Shown here one piece after another: positions 16,983-25,649 of a stretch of DNA of 64,000 nucleotides. Position numbers and translations under genes: made by a program. The stretch is from JAPYTK01 sp964401935. GTDB lineage: Bacteria > Myxococcota_A > Polyangia > Polyangiales > Polyangiaceae. The notes under the pieces were generated by a model. It was not told the origin of the DNA and ran no database searches. It saw only the letters and a list, made by a program, of their open reading frames with translations. The number at the start of each line of letters is the position of its first letter. The first letter of the stretch is position 1. The stretch is taken from NCBI GenBank assembly GCA_964401935.1, contig CAYOAL010000028.1, forward strand, positions 1 through 64,000, in the 5' to 3' direction.

Positions 16983-19286
16983 TCAGGGCGCGGCGAGGCG
17001 GGCCTGGATGGTGGCGATCACCGTCTTTACCTCGGGATCGCTCTGCACGATGCAGCACCCGCGCGCTTGGCACTGACGGCGCCCGCCGGTGAGGATCTGA
17101 AGCTCTCGGACCGCTCGATTGTCGCCCATCTTGGCCGCGTCACCGAGCAGCTCGCGCACCTTGGGGCAGCTGTTGGCGTTGCGTAGCGCGATGGCCATGC
17201 GGGCCGCGTCCGAGCCGCGCTCCACGACCTCCGTCTTCTGGAGGAGCTGGCTCGCGTGCCAGTTGGCGCCGGTGCCGCCTTTGGTGACCACGATCTCGAA
17301 GAGGACGTCGATGCCCCCCTGGCCAGCGCGCTCGGAGAGGATCTGCATGATGCGCTTGCAGCTCTCCGCGACCTTGTCGACGCAGGACTTCACCGCGAGC
17401 TCCTTGAGGGCCTTCTGGACGTTGTTGTCCCTCGGTCCATCCGGATCGAGCTTCATGAAGGTCTCGAGCGCGTCGAGGGCGTTCTGGGTGTGACCGATGC
17501 TCATCGCCTTGAGCACCGCTTGCCAGGCGTCGAGCGGCGCGTCGAACTTCGGCAGATCGCGCGTCGACTCCGGCGCTGGGGGCGCGGGTTGGTCGGCGGC
17601 CTGTTGCGTGGTGGAGCTCGGGTTCGGCTGCGTCTCTTTGCTGCTGCTCGCGCGACCCGAGCGCCGGGAGGCGCCGTCCTGGACCTCGGTCGCGAGCTCG
17701 ACGTCGGCGCGCGCCAGGGCCCCGAGCGCGATCACGGCGAGCGCGACCGACGCACCCCCCGAGATCCAGGCGGTGGCGCTCATGCTCTTGAGGCCCACGC
17801 CGCGGCGAATCGCGACCATGACCGCCGCCGCCGCGATGCCGGCGAGAGGTACGACGATGTCCCAGCCCGGCCAGGCGATGCCCACCTGGCTGCGCAGCAC
17901 GAACGTCTCCGCCGCCCGAAGCATGATCGCCACCAGCCCGGCGCCACCGAGCCCGGCGATCACGGGGTCGCGAACGAAGCGCAGCGCCTCCAGCACGCGG
18001 GCGGTGTTGCTCCACGTGGAGCGGAGCAGCTGGCGCAGCACCAGCACCGCCGGCGTCGCGAGCGCGGCGAGGAGCACCGCAGCGATGATGCCCGCTTGCA
18101 GGCCGCTCAGGGTGGGGAGCTCGTCGTCGGAGAACAGGCGCAGCGCAGCGCCCAGGATGGTGAACAGGCTCAGCAACGCGAGCCCGGCGCCGAGCACGAA
18201 GAACACCAAGAGCTGTGGGCGGGCGTCCCCGAGAGACCGCGCCTGCTCCGTCGCGTCTATCATCGACGGGTGAGGCATCCTCACCGAGCTCAGCTGCGCG
18301 CTCCGATCCGGTGCCGAGAGCAACATCTCGCGCTCATCGAACGGGGCGAGGGCCGCGTCGAGCTCGGCCATGCTCCCGTAGCGCTCCTCGGGCTCTCGGG
18401 CCATCGCGCGCTGAATCACCATCTCGAACGCCTCGGGGATGGTGGGCAGGATGGCGCGCGGGCGCTCGGGCTCCTCCGTCAGCAAGGCCGCGAGCGTCGC
18501 CGTCGCGTCAGGCCGATCGAACGGGATCTTCCCGGTGATCGCCCGATAGAGGAGCGCGCCCACGGCGTACACGTCGACGCGCTGATCCACCCGCAGCCCC
18601 TTGGCCTGCTCCGGCGCCATGTACGAGGGCGTGCCCATGATGATGCCGGTTTTGGTGAGGGTGTTGCCCGACTCACCCTCGAGCCGTGAGATGCCGAAGT
18701 CGAGCACCTTCACCACCGGGCTCTCGATGGGGCCGCAGAGGAACACGTTCTCGGGTTTCATGTCCCGGTGGATGATGTTCTTGTCGTGGGCCGCCTGGAG
18801 GGCCTTGCAGATCTGGCGGGTGATGCGCACCGCCTCGCCGATGGAGATGGGCCCACGCTCGTCGAGGTACTCTCCGAGCTCGATGCCCTCGAGCAGCTCG
18901 CTGACGAGGAACGGCTGTCCGTCCTCGGTCTGATCCACGTCGAACACGCCCACGACGTGAGGGCTCTGGATGGAGGCAGCGGCCTCCACCTCGCGCTGAA
19001 AGCGCACGAGCACCTCCTTGCGGCGCGCGTACTCGGGGTGCAGCGCCTTGATGGCGAAGCGCTTGCTCGCGATGCGCGTGTGTTGGGCCTCGTAGACCCG
19101 CCCCATGCCGCCCTCGCCGAGGATGCGTCGCACCTCGTAGGTGTTGCTCAGGATCGAGCCGACCAGTGGGTCTTCTTCGGGCTCGAAGTCCTCCCCATAC
19201 CAGTTGCCCGAGTCGTGTTTGGCGCCCGACGGAGTCTGCGTGACCGCGCTCGCGATGTGTTGGTTCTCACCGGGGGTGTCCGGCAT
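16983..19286 (-). CDS. Ser/Thr protein kinase with polytopic membrane region
   Basis: Eukaryote-like kinase of 767 aa. The catalytic domain (about 40-305) is complete: GEGGMGRVY loop, catalytic Lys in FAIKALHP, HRDMKPEN near 170, DFGISR near 195, APEQ. About five hydrophobic segments between 345 and 545 form a membrane domain unusual for these kinases. The 220-residue tail has helical repeats and a Cys cluster ('CQARGCC'). The tail side depends on helix number: five helices would put it outside. ATG at 19286 or 19295 is possible; an upstream start would add a non-conserved Arg-rich stretch. Convergent with the acyltransferase gene, divergent from the gene at 19481. Confidence 0.88.
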   Translation of the reverse strand: MPDTPGENQHIASAVTQTPSGAKHDSGNWYGEDFEPEEDPLVGSILSNTYEVRRILGEGGMGRVYEAQHTRIASKRFAIKALHPEYARRKEVLVRFQREVEAAASIQSPHVVGVFDVDQTEDGQPFLVSELLEGIELGEYLDERGPISIGEAVRITRQICKALQAAHDKNIIHRDMKPENVFLCGPIESPVVKVLDFGISRLEGESGNTLTKTGIIMGTPSYMAPEQAKGLRVDQRVDVYAVGALLYRAITGKIPFDRPDATATLAALLTEEPERPRAILPTIPEAFEMVIQRAMAREPEERYGSMAELDAALAPFDEREMLLSAPDRSAQLSSVRMPHPSMIDATEQARSLGDARPQLLVFFVLGAGLALLSLFTILGAALRLFSDDELPTLSGLQAGIIAAVLLAALATPAVLVLRQLLRSTWSNTARVLEALRFVRDPVIAGLGGAGLVAIMLRAAETFVLRSQVGIAWPGWDIVVPLAGIAAAAVMVAIRRGVGLKSMSATAWISGGASVALAVIALGALARADVELATEVQDGASRRSGRASSSKETQPNPSSTTQQAADQPAPPAPESTRDLPKFDAPLDAWQAVLKAMSIGHTQNALDALETFMKLDPDGPRDNNVQKALKELAVKSCVDKVAESCKRIMQILSERAGQGGIDVLFEIVVTKGGTGANWHASQLLQKTEVVERGSDAARMAIALRNANSCPKVRELLGDAAKMGDNRAVRELQILTGGRRQCQARGCCIVQSDPEVKTVIATIQARLAAP

Positions 19287-19480
19287 CCCACGCATTGTTG
19301 CAGTCAATCGAGCGGGAGACCAGCGACCCGGCGTCGATCGCGACGAAGGTCGCGTGGGCCGCTGTGCCACCTTTCGACACCGGGTGGTCCTTGCCCGAGG
19401 ACGGCGAGCGCGGGCGCTCGAGGGCCGCCGCGACGAAGCACGACGCCGTTGAAACCGTCATGGGTTAGGATGGCTGCTCA

Positions 19481-20263
19481 ATGCAGCCGCGGAACGGTTT
19501 TGTGTGCGTGGAGCACGACGTGGGGGAGCCGGACCGCGCCGTGTGGAAGGTGAGCGGGGTGGACGTCGGCGCGGTGGCGTTCATCCCCCCGCTCTCACGC
19601 GAGACGCTGCCTCCCTGTGGTCTCTCCGAGCTCGAGGCCGACCTCCACCGCGGCGTGGACGCGCTCCTCGCCGAAGGCACCTCGGCGCCCCCCGCTTCCT
19701 TCGAAGGGCCCGAGCACTTCATGCGGTTCTTGAGGGAGCGCCGCCATCGCGGCGCGCTCGCGTTGGTCGAGCCGACGGCCTACCTCGATCGCGACGAGCG
19801 CGTCGTGAGGGTGGAGCTGCGGCTGACGAGCGCACGGGTGGGGGCGGGCTTCGTCCACCGGAGCAGCGGCGTGACGTGGGGGATCGGGGCGGCCACCGAC
19901 AAGCGCCGCGTCGAGCTCACCGTCGCCGAGCGCCACGTGCGCATCGACGCCTGGCAGCGCTTCGCTCTGCCCTTCGCCGACGAGCCCGAGGGGAGGTTTC
20001 CCGGGGCCGACATGATGCCGCTCGGGTGGCTTCGGTTCGTGTACTTCCTCCACGTGGACGGAACCTCGCAGGCGTGGTGTGCCAGCTCGTATCTGCCTTC
20101 GGCTTGGTTCTACCGCGACTACGTGCGCACCCATCGTCGCGCGCTCGAGCAGGCGAGCGCGGTCGAGGCCGAAGCGGTGCTCCGCCCCACCTCGGGGGAG
20201 CCTACCGGCACGAGCTGGGCTTGCCTCGACACCTCTACCGGCTGCATCCACTTGGTGGCGTGA
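19481..20263 (+). CDS. Conserved-looking protein of unknown function
   Basis: Soluble protein of 260 aa without signal peptide or membrane helix; family not recognised. The sequence is rich in Trp, Tyr, Phe and Arg ('WFYRDYVRTHRRALEQASAVEAE'). Strong coding usage and a one-base overlap with the next gene (TGATG) show it is real and co-translated with the Pro-rich protein that follows. Divergent from the membrane kinase. Confidence 0.7.
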   Translation: MQPRNGFVCVEHDVGEPDRAVWKVSGVDVGAVAFIPPLSRETLPPCGLSELEADLHRGVDALLAEGTSAPPASFEGPEHFMRFLRERRHRGALALVEPTAYLDRDERVVRVELRLTSARVGAGFVHRSSGVTWGIGAATDKRRVELTVAERHVRIDAWQRFALPFADEPEGRFPGADMMPLGWLRFVYFLHVDGTSQAWCASSYLPSAWFYRDYVRTHRRALEQASAVEAEAVLRPTSGEPTGTSWACLDTSTGCIHLVA

Positions 20264-21144
20264 TGACCTCCGCGAAGCCCCCCCGTCATCCCGAGCCCTG
20301 GGTGCTCGCCCTCGTTCGGTCGTTCGAAGAGGATCCCGTCATCTCGCTCGGACGGCGCGACCCGCCCACCCACGCGCTCGTGCGCACCGTCTACGCCGGG
20401 CTCGCGGAGGAGGCCATCGTCGAGGTCGAGCTCATCGATTCGCCGCCCCCCCCGAGCAAGCCGACGTACGGTGGGTTCTTCGAGACGGTGGCGTTCGACG
20501 CGCCGAGCACTCCGGTCGAGCGTCCGTGGTTCGTGTTCGATCGGTGGCTTTCGCTGGCCCAGAACGTGGACCGACTTCGTTCGGCGGCGCGGGATCACGT
20601 GCTCTGCACCGGGCGTCGGGAGTGTCCTCCGCCGTGTGTCGATGAAGTTCAAGACCCGATCGAGGTCGCCGCGCGGCCGAGCTTCGACGACCTCGGGCAC
20701 ACCCAACGCCGCCCCTCCCAGTCGCCGCCGTCGCGGCCGCCGTCGGGCCGAGGCGCCCCTCTCCCGCGTTCCGGCTCGTCCCCGTCGTCGCAGCGGGCGC
20801 CTCGAACCGGGCCGTCGTCCCATCGCGCGCCTCCCCGCCGCCGCCCGGCACCGCCCGAGCCCCCGCCGCCGGCTCCGCCCTTGCCGCCCGAGCCCTTTCC
20901 AGCCTTCGGGGCGTCGTCCGCGCAGTTCGGAGCGCCGACGTCCTCGCAGCCGCAGCCGGCCGTTCGTCGTCCCTCCTCGATCCCGCCGCCACCACCGCGG
21001 CGCGCGCCTACCGGGCCGCTCCCGCCGCCCCCGCCGCTGCCGCTCGCTGCTGGCTCCAATCCGCCCCCCTCCGGGCCCGTGAGCGGGCTGCCGCCGCCCC
21101 CGCCGCCCCCTCCGCCGCCACCGTTCGGCGAGGACGAGATCTGA
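20263..21144 (+). CDS. Proline-rich protein of unknown function
   Basis: Protein of 293 aa. The first 140 residues are an ordered domain with several Trp/Phe and a Cys-Pro cluster ('CTGRRECPPPCVDE'). Residues about 145-293 are Pro/Ser/Arg-rich with runs of up to 11 prolines. No signal peptide. The ATG overlaps the stop of the upstream gene, which fixes the start. The polyproline tail could be a scaffold segment; runs of this length would stall ribosomes without EF-P. Function unknown. Confidence 0.7.
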   Translation: MTSAKPPRHPEPWVLALVRSFEEDPVISLGRRDPPTHALVRTVYAGLAEEAIVEVELIDSPPPPSKPTYGGFFETVAFDAPSTPVERPWFVFDRWLSLAQNVDRLRSAARDHVLCTGRRECPPPCVDEVQDPIEVAARPSFDDLGHTQRRPSQSPPSRPPSGRGAPLPRSGSSPSSQRAPRTGPSSHRAPPRRRPAPPEPPPPAPPLPPEPFPAFGASSAQFGAPTSSQPQPAVRRPSSIPPPPPRRAPTGPLPPPPPLPLAAGSNPPPSGPVSGLPPPPPPPPPPPFGEDEI

Positions 21145-21264
21145 GCCGGCTCGTGCGGGCGCGCCAGCGGAGGGCGGCTTCGTGGCGCCGCGGTAGGCGG
21201 AGGTGTGTCGTAGTCGTGCTCTCAGCCAGCCGTCCGATGGAGGCGATTTAGGTTGGAGCACCAT

Positions 21265-21639
21265 ATGGCAGACATCGAAGTGCTGAGCCCCGAAACCGGC
21301 AACCTCGTCTACACGCTCGACAGCGGCACCACGGTGTATCGCTGGGAGCCGGAGGACGCGCCGACCCCCATGTCGCCTCACTGCTCGCCTTACGCTCCCT
21401 ACGGTCCGTTCGAGTTCGGCTACGAGCACCTCTTCATGGTGGAGGCGCACGCGCTCGACGATCTCACCGCGTTGCGCGACGGTCAGGGATACTTCGCGGC
21501 GAACGTCGTCCTGCGCTCGACGACGTTGGGCGAGCTCGTCGGTCGTCACGAGGGCGCGGTGCTCCTCGAAGACGTGAAGTTCAACATGACGGTGCTCGGC
21601 GGCGATCGGAAGGGCGGCCTCATCCTCGCCGCGAAGTAG
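21265..21639 (+). CDS. Small protein of unknown function
   Basis: Cytoplasmic protein of 124 aa. The start is set by GGAG at 21254-21257, 7 nt before the ATG. The sequence looks like a compact beta-rich fold ('GNLVYTLDSGTTVYRWE', 'FMVEAHALDDL'). No family recognised, no signal peptide. It lies 120 bp after the Pro-rich gene and is probably its own transcription unit. Confidence 0.65.
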   Translation: MADIEVLSPETGNLVYTLDSGTTVYRWEPEDAPTPMSPHCSPYAPYGPFEFGYEHLFMVEAHALDDLTALRDGQGYFAANVVLRSTTLGELVGRHEGAVLLEDVKFNMTVLGGDRKGGLILAAK

Positions 21640-21729
21640 CTCACGCGGTGGTCTGGCCGCCACCCCGCGCTCGGTCGACGCCGAGACGACGAGGGGCGGT
21701 CGCGCGGAGATTGCTGCTACACTGAGGCG

Positions 21730-22320
21730 ATGTTCTCTCGGGCTGGTTCTCTCGTCTCGCTCCTGTTGACCACCGCGCTTCTCTTCGGTTGCTCCGACTC
21801 CGACGTGAGCGACGAGGAGGCGGCCGAGCTCGCCTACCTCGGGGTCGACGGCTCCGTGGAGCGTGCGCTCCGCCTCGGCTTCGACGGCTTCAACGCCGCG
21901 AGCAGCGCCAACATCCCCGAGCAGAGCGGCGCGGGCGACGCCGCCGGCACCCTGCGCGTGGGTGGCAAGGTGGATCAAGGCGCGTCGAACAACAAAGAGA
22001 TGCGGCTCGAAGTGTCGTACGAGGGCTACTCCGACGGTCCGGTGAACGAGGTGGAGCTCTTCTACGACAGCAACACTCCGGTCGCGCTCGATCTGAGCCT
22101 CAAGAAGCTGCCGAACGCCGACATGACGGGGACCATGGCGGGGACCGTGTTCCTGAGCGGCGATCTCGAGGGCCCGCTCGACTTGAATCTCTCGATCACC
22201 GGGACGACCGAGCCGGATCCCGACGACGCCGACGAGGTGCGCCGCGTGCCCGGCGCGACGCGGGTGCGCGGGACCGCCACCAGCGACTACGGCGCGTTCC
22301 CGGTCGACGTCACCCTCTGA
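21730..22320 (+). CDS. Lipoprotein of unknown function
   Basis: Predicted lipoprotein of 196 aa: MFSRAGSLVSLLLTTALLFGC is a textbook signal peptide and lipobox. The mature protein is acidic and beta-rich with alternating hydrophobic residues ('GPLDLNLSITGTTE', 'GTMAGTVFLSGDL'). No known family. A strong hairpin 18 nt after the stop probably ends the transcript. Confidence 0.7.
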   Translation: MFSRAGSLVSLLLTTALLFGCSDSDVSDEEAAELAYLGVDGSVERALRLGFDGFNAASSANIPEQSGAGDAAGTLRVGGKVDQGASNNKEMRLEVSYEGYSDGPVNEVELFYDSNTPVALDLSLKKLPNADMTGTMAGTVFLSGDLEGPLDLNLSITGTTEPDPDDADEVRRVPGATRVRGTATSDYGAFPVDVTL

Positions 22321-22335
22321 CGCGGCGCTCCGACG

Positions 22336-22364
22336 CGTGCGCACCCTCCGGTTGGGTGCGCGCG
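22336..22364 (+). terminator. Strong GC hairpin after the lipoprotein gene
   Basis: GCGCACCC (22339-22346) and GGGTGCGC (22354-22361) are perfectly complementary around a 7-nt loop; three more base pairs extend the stem. No T run follows, so it may act as a terminator without a U tract or as an mRNA-stabilising hairpin. Confidence 0.45.
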
Positions 22365-22515
22365 AGCGCGCCACGCGAGCGCCCTCGTCGCTCAGAGCCC
22401 GATGCGGACGGAGCTGGTGGCGGAGCCACCCGTCGGCCTGGGGAAGCGCACGCGCTTCACCTGCTCGAGCAGGCGGCGTCCCACGCCCTCACGCGCGCGC
22501 TCGGCGAAGCTCTCC

Positions 22516-23376
22516 TCATGAAGCGACGGGACGGTACGGCGCGACGACGATGTTGACGTAGCGCAGGCCGTGCGACGGCGGGATCGGGACGTCGCGCTCC
22601 ACGTCGGCGGGCCGGACGAACCGGGTGCCGGCCGAGAAGCCGCAGCGCTCGAGCGCCGCGGCGGCCTCCTCGTCGCTCTGGTAGCTGAGGTGGACGCCGC
22701 CGCCGGTGAACGTGCCGAGCAGCGCGCGGAAGGTGCGGATGAGCAGCCGTCGGTGCTGCCCATCCAACAGGTGGAGATCGGTGACGTAGAGGCCGCCGGC
22801 GGACGAGCACGCGAGCAGCGCGGAGAGGTTCGTCCAGATGCGCTCCACGCTCTCGCGGGGGAAGTAGTTCACGAGACCTTCGGTGACGATCGCGGTGCCG
22901 GCGGTGGGATCGAGGTGGGGGCGCGCCGCCTCGACGAGGGAGAGCGCCCCGGAGGTGGCGAGGGCGTCCACGTCGAGCACGCGGTGACGGTGAGTAGCCC
23001 CGAGCGCAGCGAGCCGTTCGCGTTTGCGAGCGGCCATGCCTGGCAGATCGGCCTCGAGGTACGTGAGCCGCGGGTAGCGCTGGGTGAGGCGCAGCCCACG
23101 CCCCGACATGCCCGCCGCGACCTCGACGATCTGCGCGACGGCTCCCGACTCCACCGCCTCGCGGAGGACGTGATCGATGATGAGGTGGCGCTGGAGCAAC
23201 AAGAGCTCGAGGGTCAGCCCTCGGTTGGCCTTGGCGGCGAGGTGCATCGGCCAGCGCAGAGCCTCGAACATGAAGCGCCCGGTCGTGGTCTCGAGCCCTG
23301 GGGGCGAGAGCCGATGGCGACACCAGACGTAGCCGGTGTAGTGGGCGGTGGGGCTGATCCGGCTGGAGTCGGTCAT
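22516..23376 (-). CDS. SAM-dependent methyltransferase (TIGR00027/PPM1-like)
   Basis: Class I methyltransferase-like protein of 286 aa. The SAM-binding motif is 'IVEVAAGMSGRGL' (about 83-95), followed by 'LTYLEADLPGMAARKRERL', typical of the leucine carboxyl methyltransferase-like family in which the Asp of the second strand binds the ribose. 'IVTEGLVNYFPRESVERIW' matches the family's acid-Gly-hydrophobic-Tyr-[LF] motif. The substrate cannot be inferred. The start is 20 nt downstream of the stop of the outer-membrane protein gene, so the two are probably co-transcribed. Confidence 0.8.
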   Translation of the reverse strand: MTDSSRISPTAHYTGYVWCRHRLSPPGLETTTGRFMFEALRWPMHLAAKANRGLTLELLLLQRHLIIDHVLREAVESGAVAQIVEVAAGMSGRGLRLTQRYPRLTYLEADLPGMAARKRERLAALGATHRHRVLDVDALATSGALSLVEAARPHLDPTAGTAIVTEGLVNYFPRESVERIWTNLSALLACSSAGGLYVTDLHLLDGQHRRLLIRTFRALLGTFTGGGVHLSYQSDEEAAAALERCGFSAGTRFVRPADVERDVPIPPSHGLRYVNIVVAPYRPVAS

Positions 23377-23395
23377 TCGTGACGCGGAGGGTATC

Positions 23396-24532
23396 TCAGA
23401 ACCGGTATCCGAGCATCGAGCGGACGGTGACCACCTTGCCCCCGTCGAAGCTGGCGCCGGGGACGTCGGTCAACCCGACGAGCACCCCCACGCGAGCGAG
23501 CAGCGGAAACGCGAACGGGCCATCGAGGGGGGCGCGGTACAACAGGTAGGGCTCGAGCCCGTGGACCGAGCCATCGGACAGGCTGTTGGTCACGCCGAAG
23601 AGCGTCTGGTAGCGCAGGCCCGCTCCTGCGCCCACCGGGCTGAGCACCTCGAGCTCGCTGATTTGCTCCAACGTGCCGATCACCGGGTACTCGGAGGCGG
23701 TCGGGATGTAGAGCGTGCTGTACAAGTCCGTCCTCAGGTAGATGAGGGGGAAGAGCTGGCCCTCGATGCCGAACGCCCACCGGACCGGCACCCCGAGCGG
23801 GAAGAAGCGGTGGCCCTCCACGCCGTTGCGGGTGAGCCAGGCCGACAGGAGCGTGGCGATGTCGAGGATAGGGAGCTCGCTCGGGGGGGTGGCTCCGTCG
23901 GCGGACAGAGGGGTGTTCTCGGACGGAATCGCCACCCAGGCGCCACCCCAGAACCCCACCACCTCGGCCACGACGCCGCCGCCGTGCACGCCGAGCGTGG
24001 GGTTGCCGAGGTGGGTGAGGCCACCCATGAGCTCGCCCTCCTCGTTGGTCGCGGGGGTATCGAAGTCGTAGTACGTCCAGGGCAGATCCACGTCGAAGAA
24101 CACCGGGACGTCGTCCACGCCCAGCTGGAGCACGACATCCCAGGTGAAGGTGGTGCCGACGTCGTGGGGCCACACGTCGAGCTCGGCGCGGACGTGCCGG
24201 GTCGCGAACTTGGGCGTCCACGCCTTCATCCACATGATCGACTCGGGGAGCGCCCCACCGCCGGCGTCGTCGGTGATCACCTCGGTGTCTCCTGGGGGAG
24301 CCGACTGCGGCCGCGGCGTGGGCGCGCTTGGCGGTGGCGGGGGGCGGTAGGGGCTCGCGTCGGCGGGGCGGGGCTTGGGCCCGGGAGCGGGGGGAGGCGC
24401 GTCCGGCTCCACGTCGAGCTCGCTCCAGCCCTCGGGTTTGTCGGTCGGCTTCGGAGCGGGCTGGGCTCGCGCGGTGGAGACGTCGTGCGCCGCGAGCGCG
24501 GCGAGAGCCAATGCGAGCCAAGACCAGCGCAT
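23396..24532 (-). CDS. Probable outer-membrane beta-barrel protein
   Basis: Secreted protein of 378 aa. MRWSWLALALAALAAHDVSTARA is a cleavable signal peptide; a Pro-rich segment of about 80 residues follows. The remaining 280 residues alternate hydrophobic and polar positions with many aromatics and end in 'VRSMLGYRF', an aromatic C-terminal residue typical of outer-membrane barrels. Substrate unknown. First gene of a probable two-gene unit with the methyltransferase. Confidence 0.75.
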   Translation of the reverse strand: MRWSWLALALAALAAHDVSTARAQPAPKPTDKPEGWSELDVEPDAPPPAPGPKPRPADASPYRPPPPPSAPTPRPQSAPPGDTEVITDDAGGGALPESIMWMKAWTPKFATRHVRAELDVWPHDVGTTFTWDVVLQLGVDDVPVFFDVDLPWTYYDFDTPATNEEGELMGGLTHLGNPTLGVHGGGVVAEVVGFWGGAWVAIPSENTPLSADGATPPSELPILDIATLLSAWLTRNGVEGHRFFPLGVPVRWAFGIEGQLFPLIYLRTDLYSTLYIPTASEYPVIGTLEQISELEVLSPVGAGAGLRYQTLFGVTNSLSDGSVHGLEPYLLYRAPLDGPFAFPLLARVGVLVGLTDVPGASFDGGKVVTVRSMLGYRF

Positions 24533-24604
24533 GGGGCACCACTATGGTCCGATCCCCAGCGACGACTCAAGGGGGGGGCGATGGCGCCGCGCTCGGCGCG
24601 ACGC

Positions 24605-25648
24605 TCAGGCCTGGTCGAGCAACCGCGCGCGCTCTCGGCGGGTGGCCACGGTGGCCCCGAAGAGCGCCCACTGCCCCCGCGCGCGCACGAGGTTGTGCTC
24701 GCCGGCGTGGGGGAAGCGCGCGCGGTCCCAGCCGAAGTAACGCTCCCGCAGCGCGTCGGCGGCAAAGCGGGCGGCGAGCTCGAGGCTGATCCACTCGGGG
24801 CCGCCGAGCAGCGCGGTGCGGGTGACGGGGGACGGCAGCTCGCCCACGCCTCGGCAGTAGCCACGCCACGACGCCTCGAAGATGTCGAGGTCGAAGGCGG
24901 CTCTGCTGAGGTCGTCCTCGAGGGCGGGGTTGCACCACGAGCGCCAGGCGTCGCCGAGCTCGTGGGCGAGGCTCATCGGGCCGAGCGTGTCGAGATCGAT
25001 GAGGCAGAGGGCGCGCGGCGGGGCGTCTGCGGCGAACATCACGTTGCTGACCTTGAGGTCGCCGTGGCACACCCGCTCGGGGAGCTTGGGGAGCGGGATG
25101 AGCTCGCGCGCCGCGATCAAGAGCTCTCGCCCGAGCTCGACGACGGCGGGGTACAGCCGATGCTCGCGGTGCTCGAGCAGCGCTTGCTCGAGGCTCGCGA
25201 GGTGCTTGTCGGTGTCGTGCACTCCGAGCCGGCGCCCGACGAAGGTGTGCTCGAGCGAGTCGAGCGCGCGGTGGAAGCGGCCGACCCCTTCGCCGGCTGC
25301 CTCGGCGTGGCCGGCGTCGGGGAGCTTGTGAAACGTGACGCCCTCCACGTGGGTCAGCAGGCGCCAGACGGAGCCGTCTTCGAGTCGGGCGGAGAGCGCC
25401 CCGTCTCGGGTGGCGATGAGCCGTGGCGTGGGGAGACCGTGGCGCTCGAGATGTTCGGTGACGGCTGCGATGTTTTGATGGATGGCCGGATCGAAGATCT
25501 TGGACACCCGCTGCAGCACCCAGCGTTGCGTTCCGAAGCGGATGAGGAACGACTCGTTGATGAGGCCCCCGGAGAGCGTCTCCACCTCGGCGCCCTCGAC
25601 GCCTTCGTAGTGCAAGAGCGCGCGCGCTACCTCGAGCACGTTCGCCAC
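24605..25648 (-). CDS. NahK-like phosphotransferase (APH superfamily)
   Basis: Kinase-like protein of 347 aa. 'WVLQRVSKIFDPAIHQNIAAV' and 'PTPRL' near the N-terminus, the catalytic 'CHGDLKVSNVMF' and the metal-binding 'CLIDLDTLGPMSL' match the branch of aminoglycoside phosphotransferase-like proteins that includes N-acetylhexosamine 1-kinase. The likely reaction is phosphorylation of a small sugar or amino-alcohol. The GTG start is chosen because AAGGAG, at the end of the upstream gene, lies 8 nt before it. The gene begins 1 nt after the upstream stop, so it is co-translated with the SAM hydrolase. Confidence 0.8.
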   Translation of the reverse strand: MANVLEVARALLHYEGVEGAEVETLSGGLINESFLIRFGTQRWVLQRVSKIFDPAIHQNIAAVTEHLERHGLPTPRLIATRDGALSARLEDGSVWRLLTHVEGVTFHKLPDAGHAEAAGEGVGRFHRALDSLEHTFVGRRLGVHDTDKHLASLEQALLEHREHRLYPAVVELGRELLIAARELIPLPKLPERVCHGDLKVSNVMFAADAPPRALCLIDLDTLGPMSLAHELGDAWRSWCNPALEDDLSRAAFDLDIFEASWRGYCRGVGELPSPVTRTALLGGPEWISLELAARFAADALRERYFGWDRARFPHAGEHNLVRARGQWALFGATVATRRERARLLDQA

Positions 25649-25649
25649 G

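Noticed and set aside
20119..22374. 751-codon minus-strand open frame
   Set aside because: It crosses four + strand genes with good starts; the sequence is Arg/His-rich and patternless.
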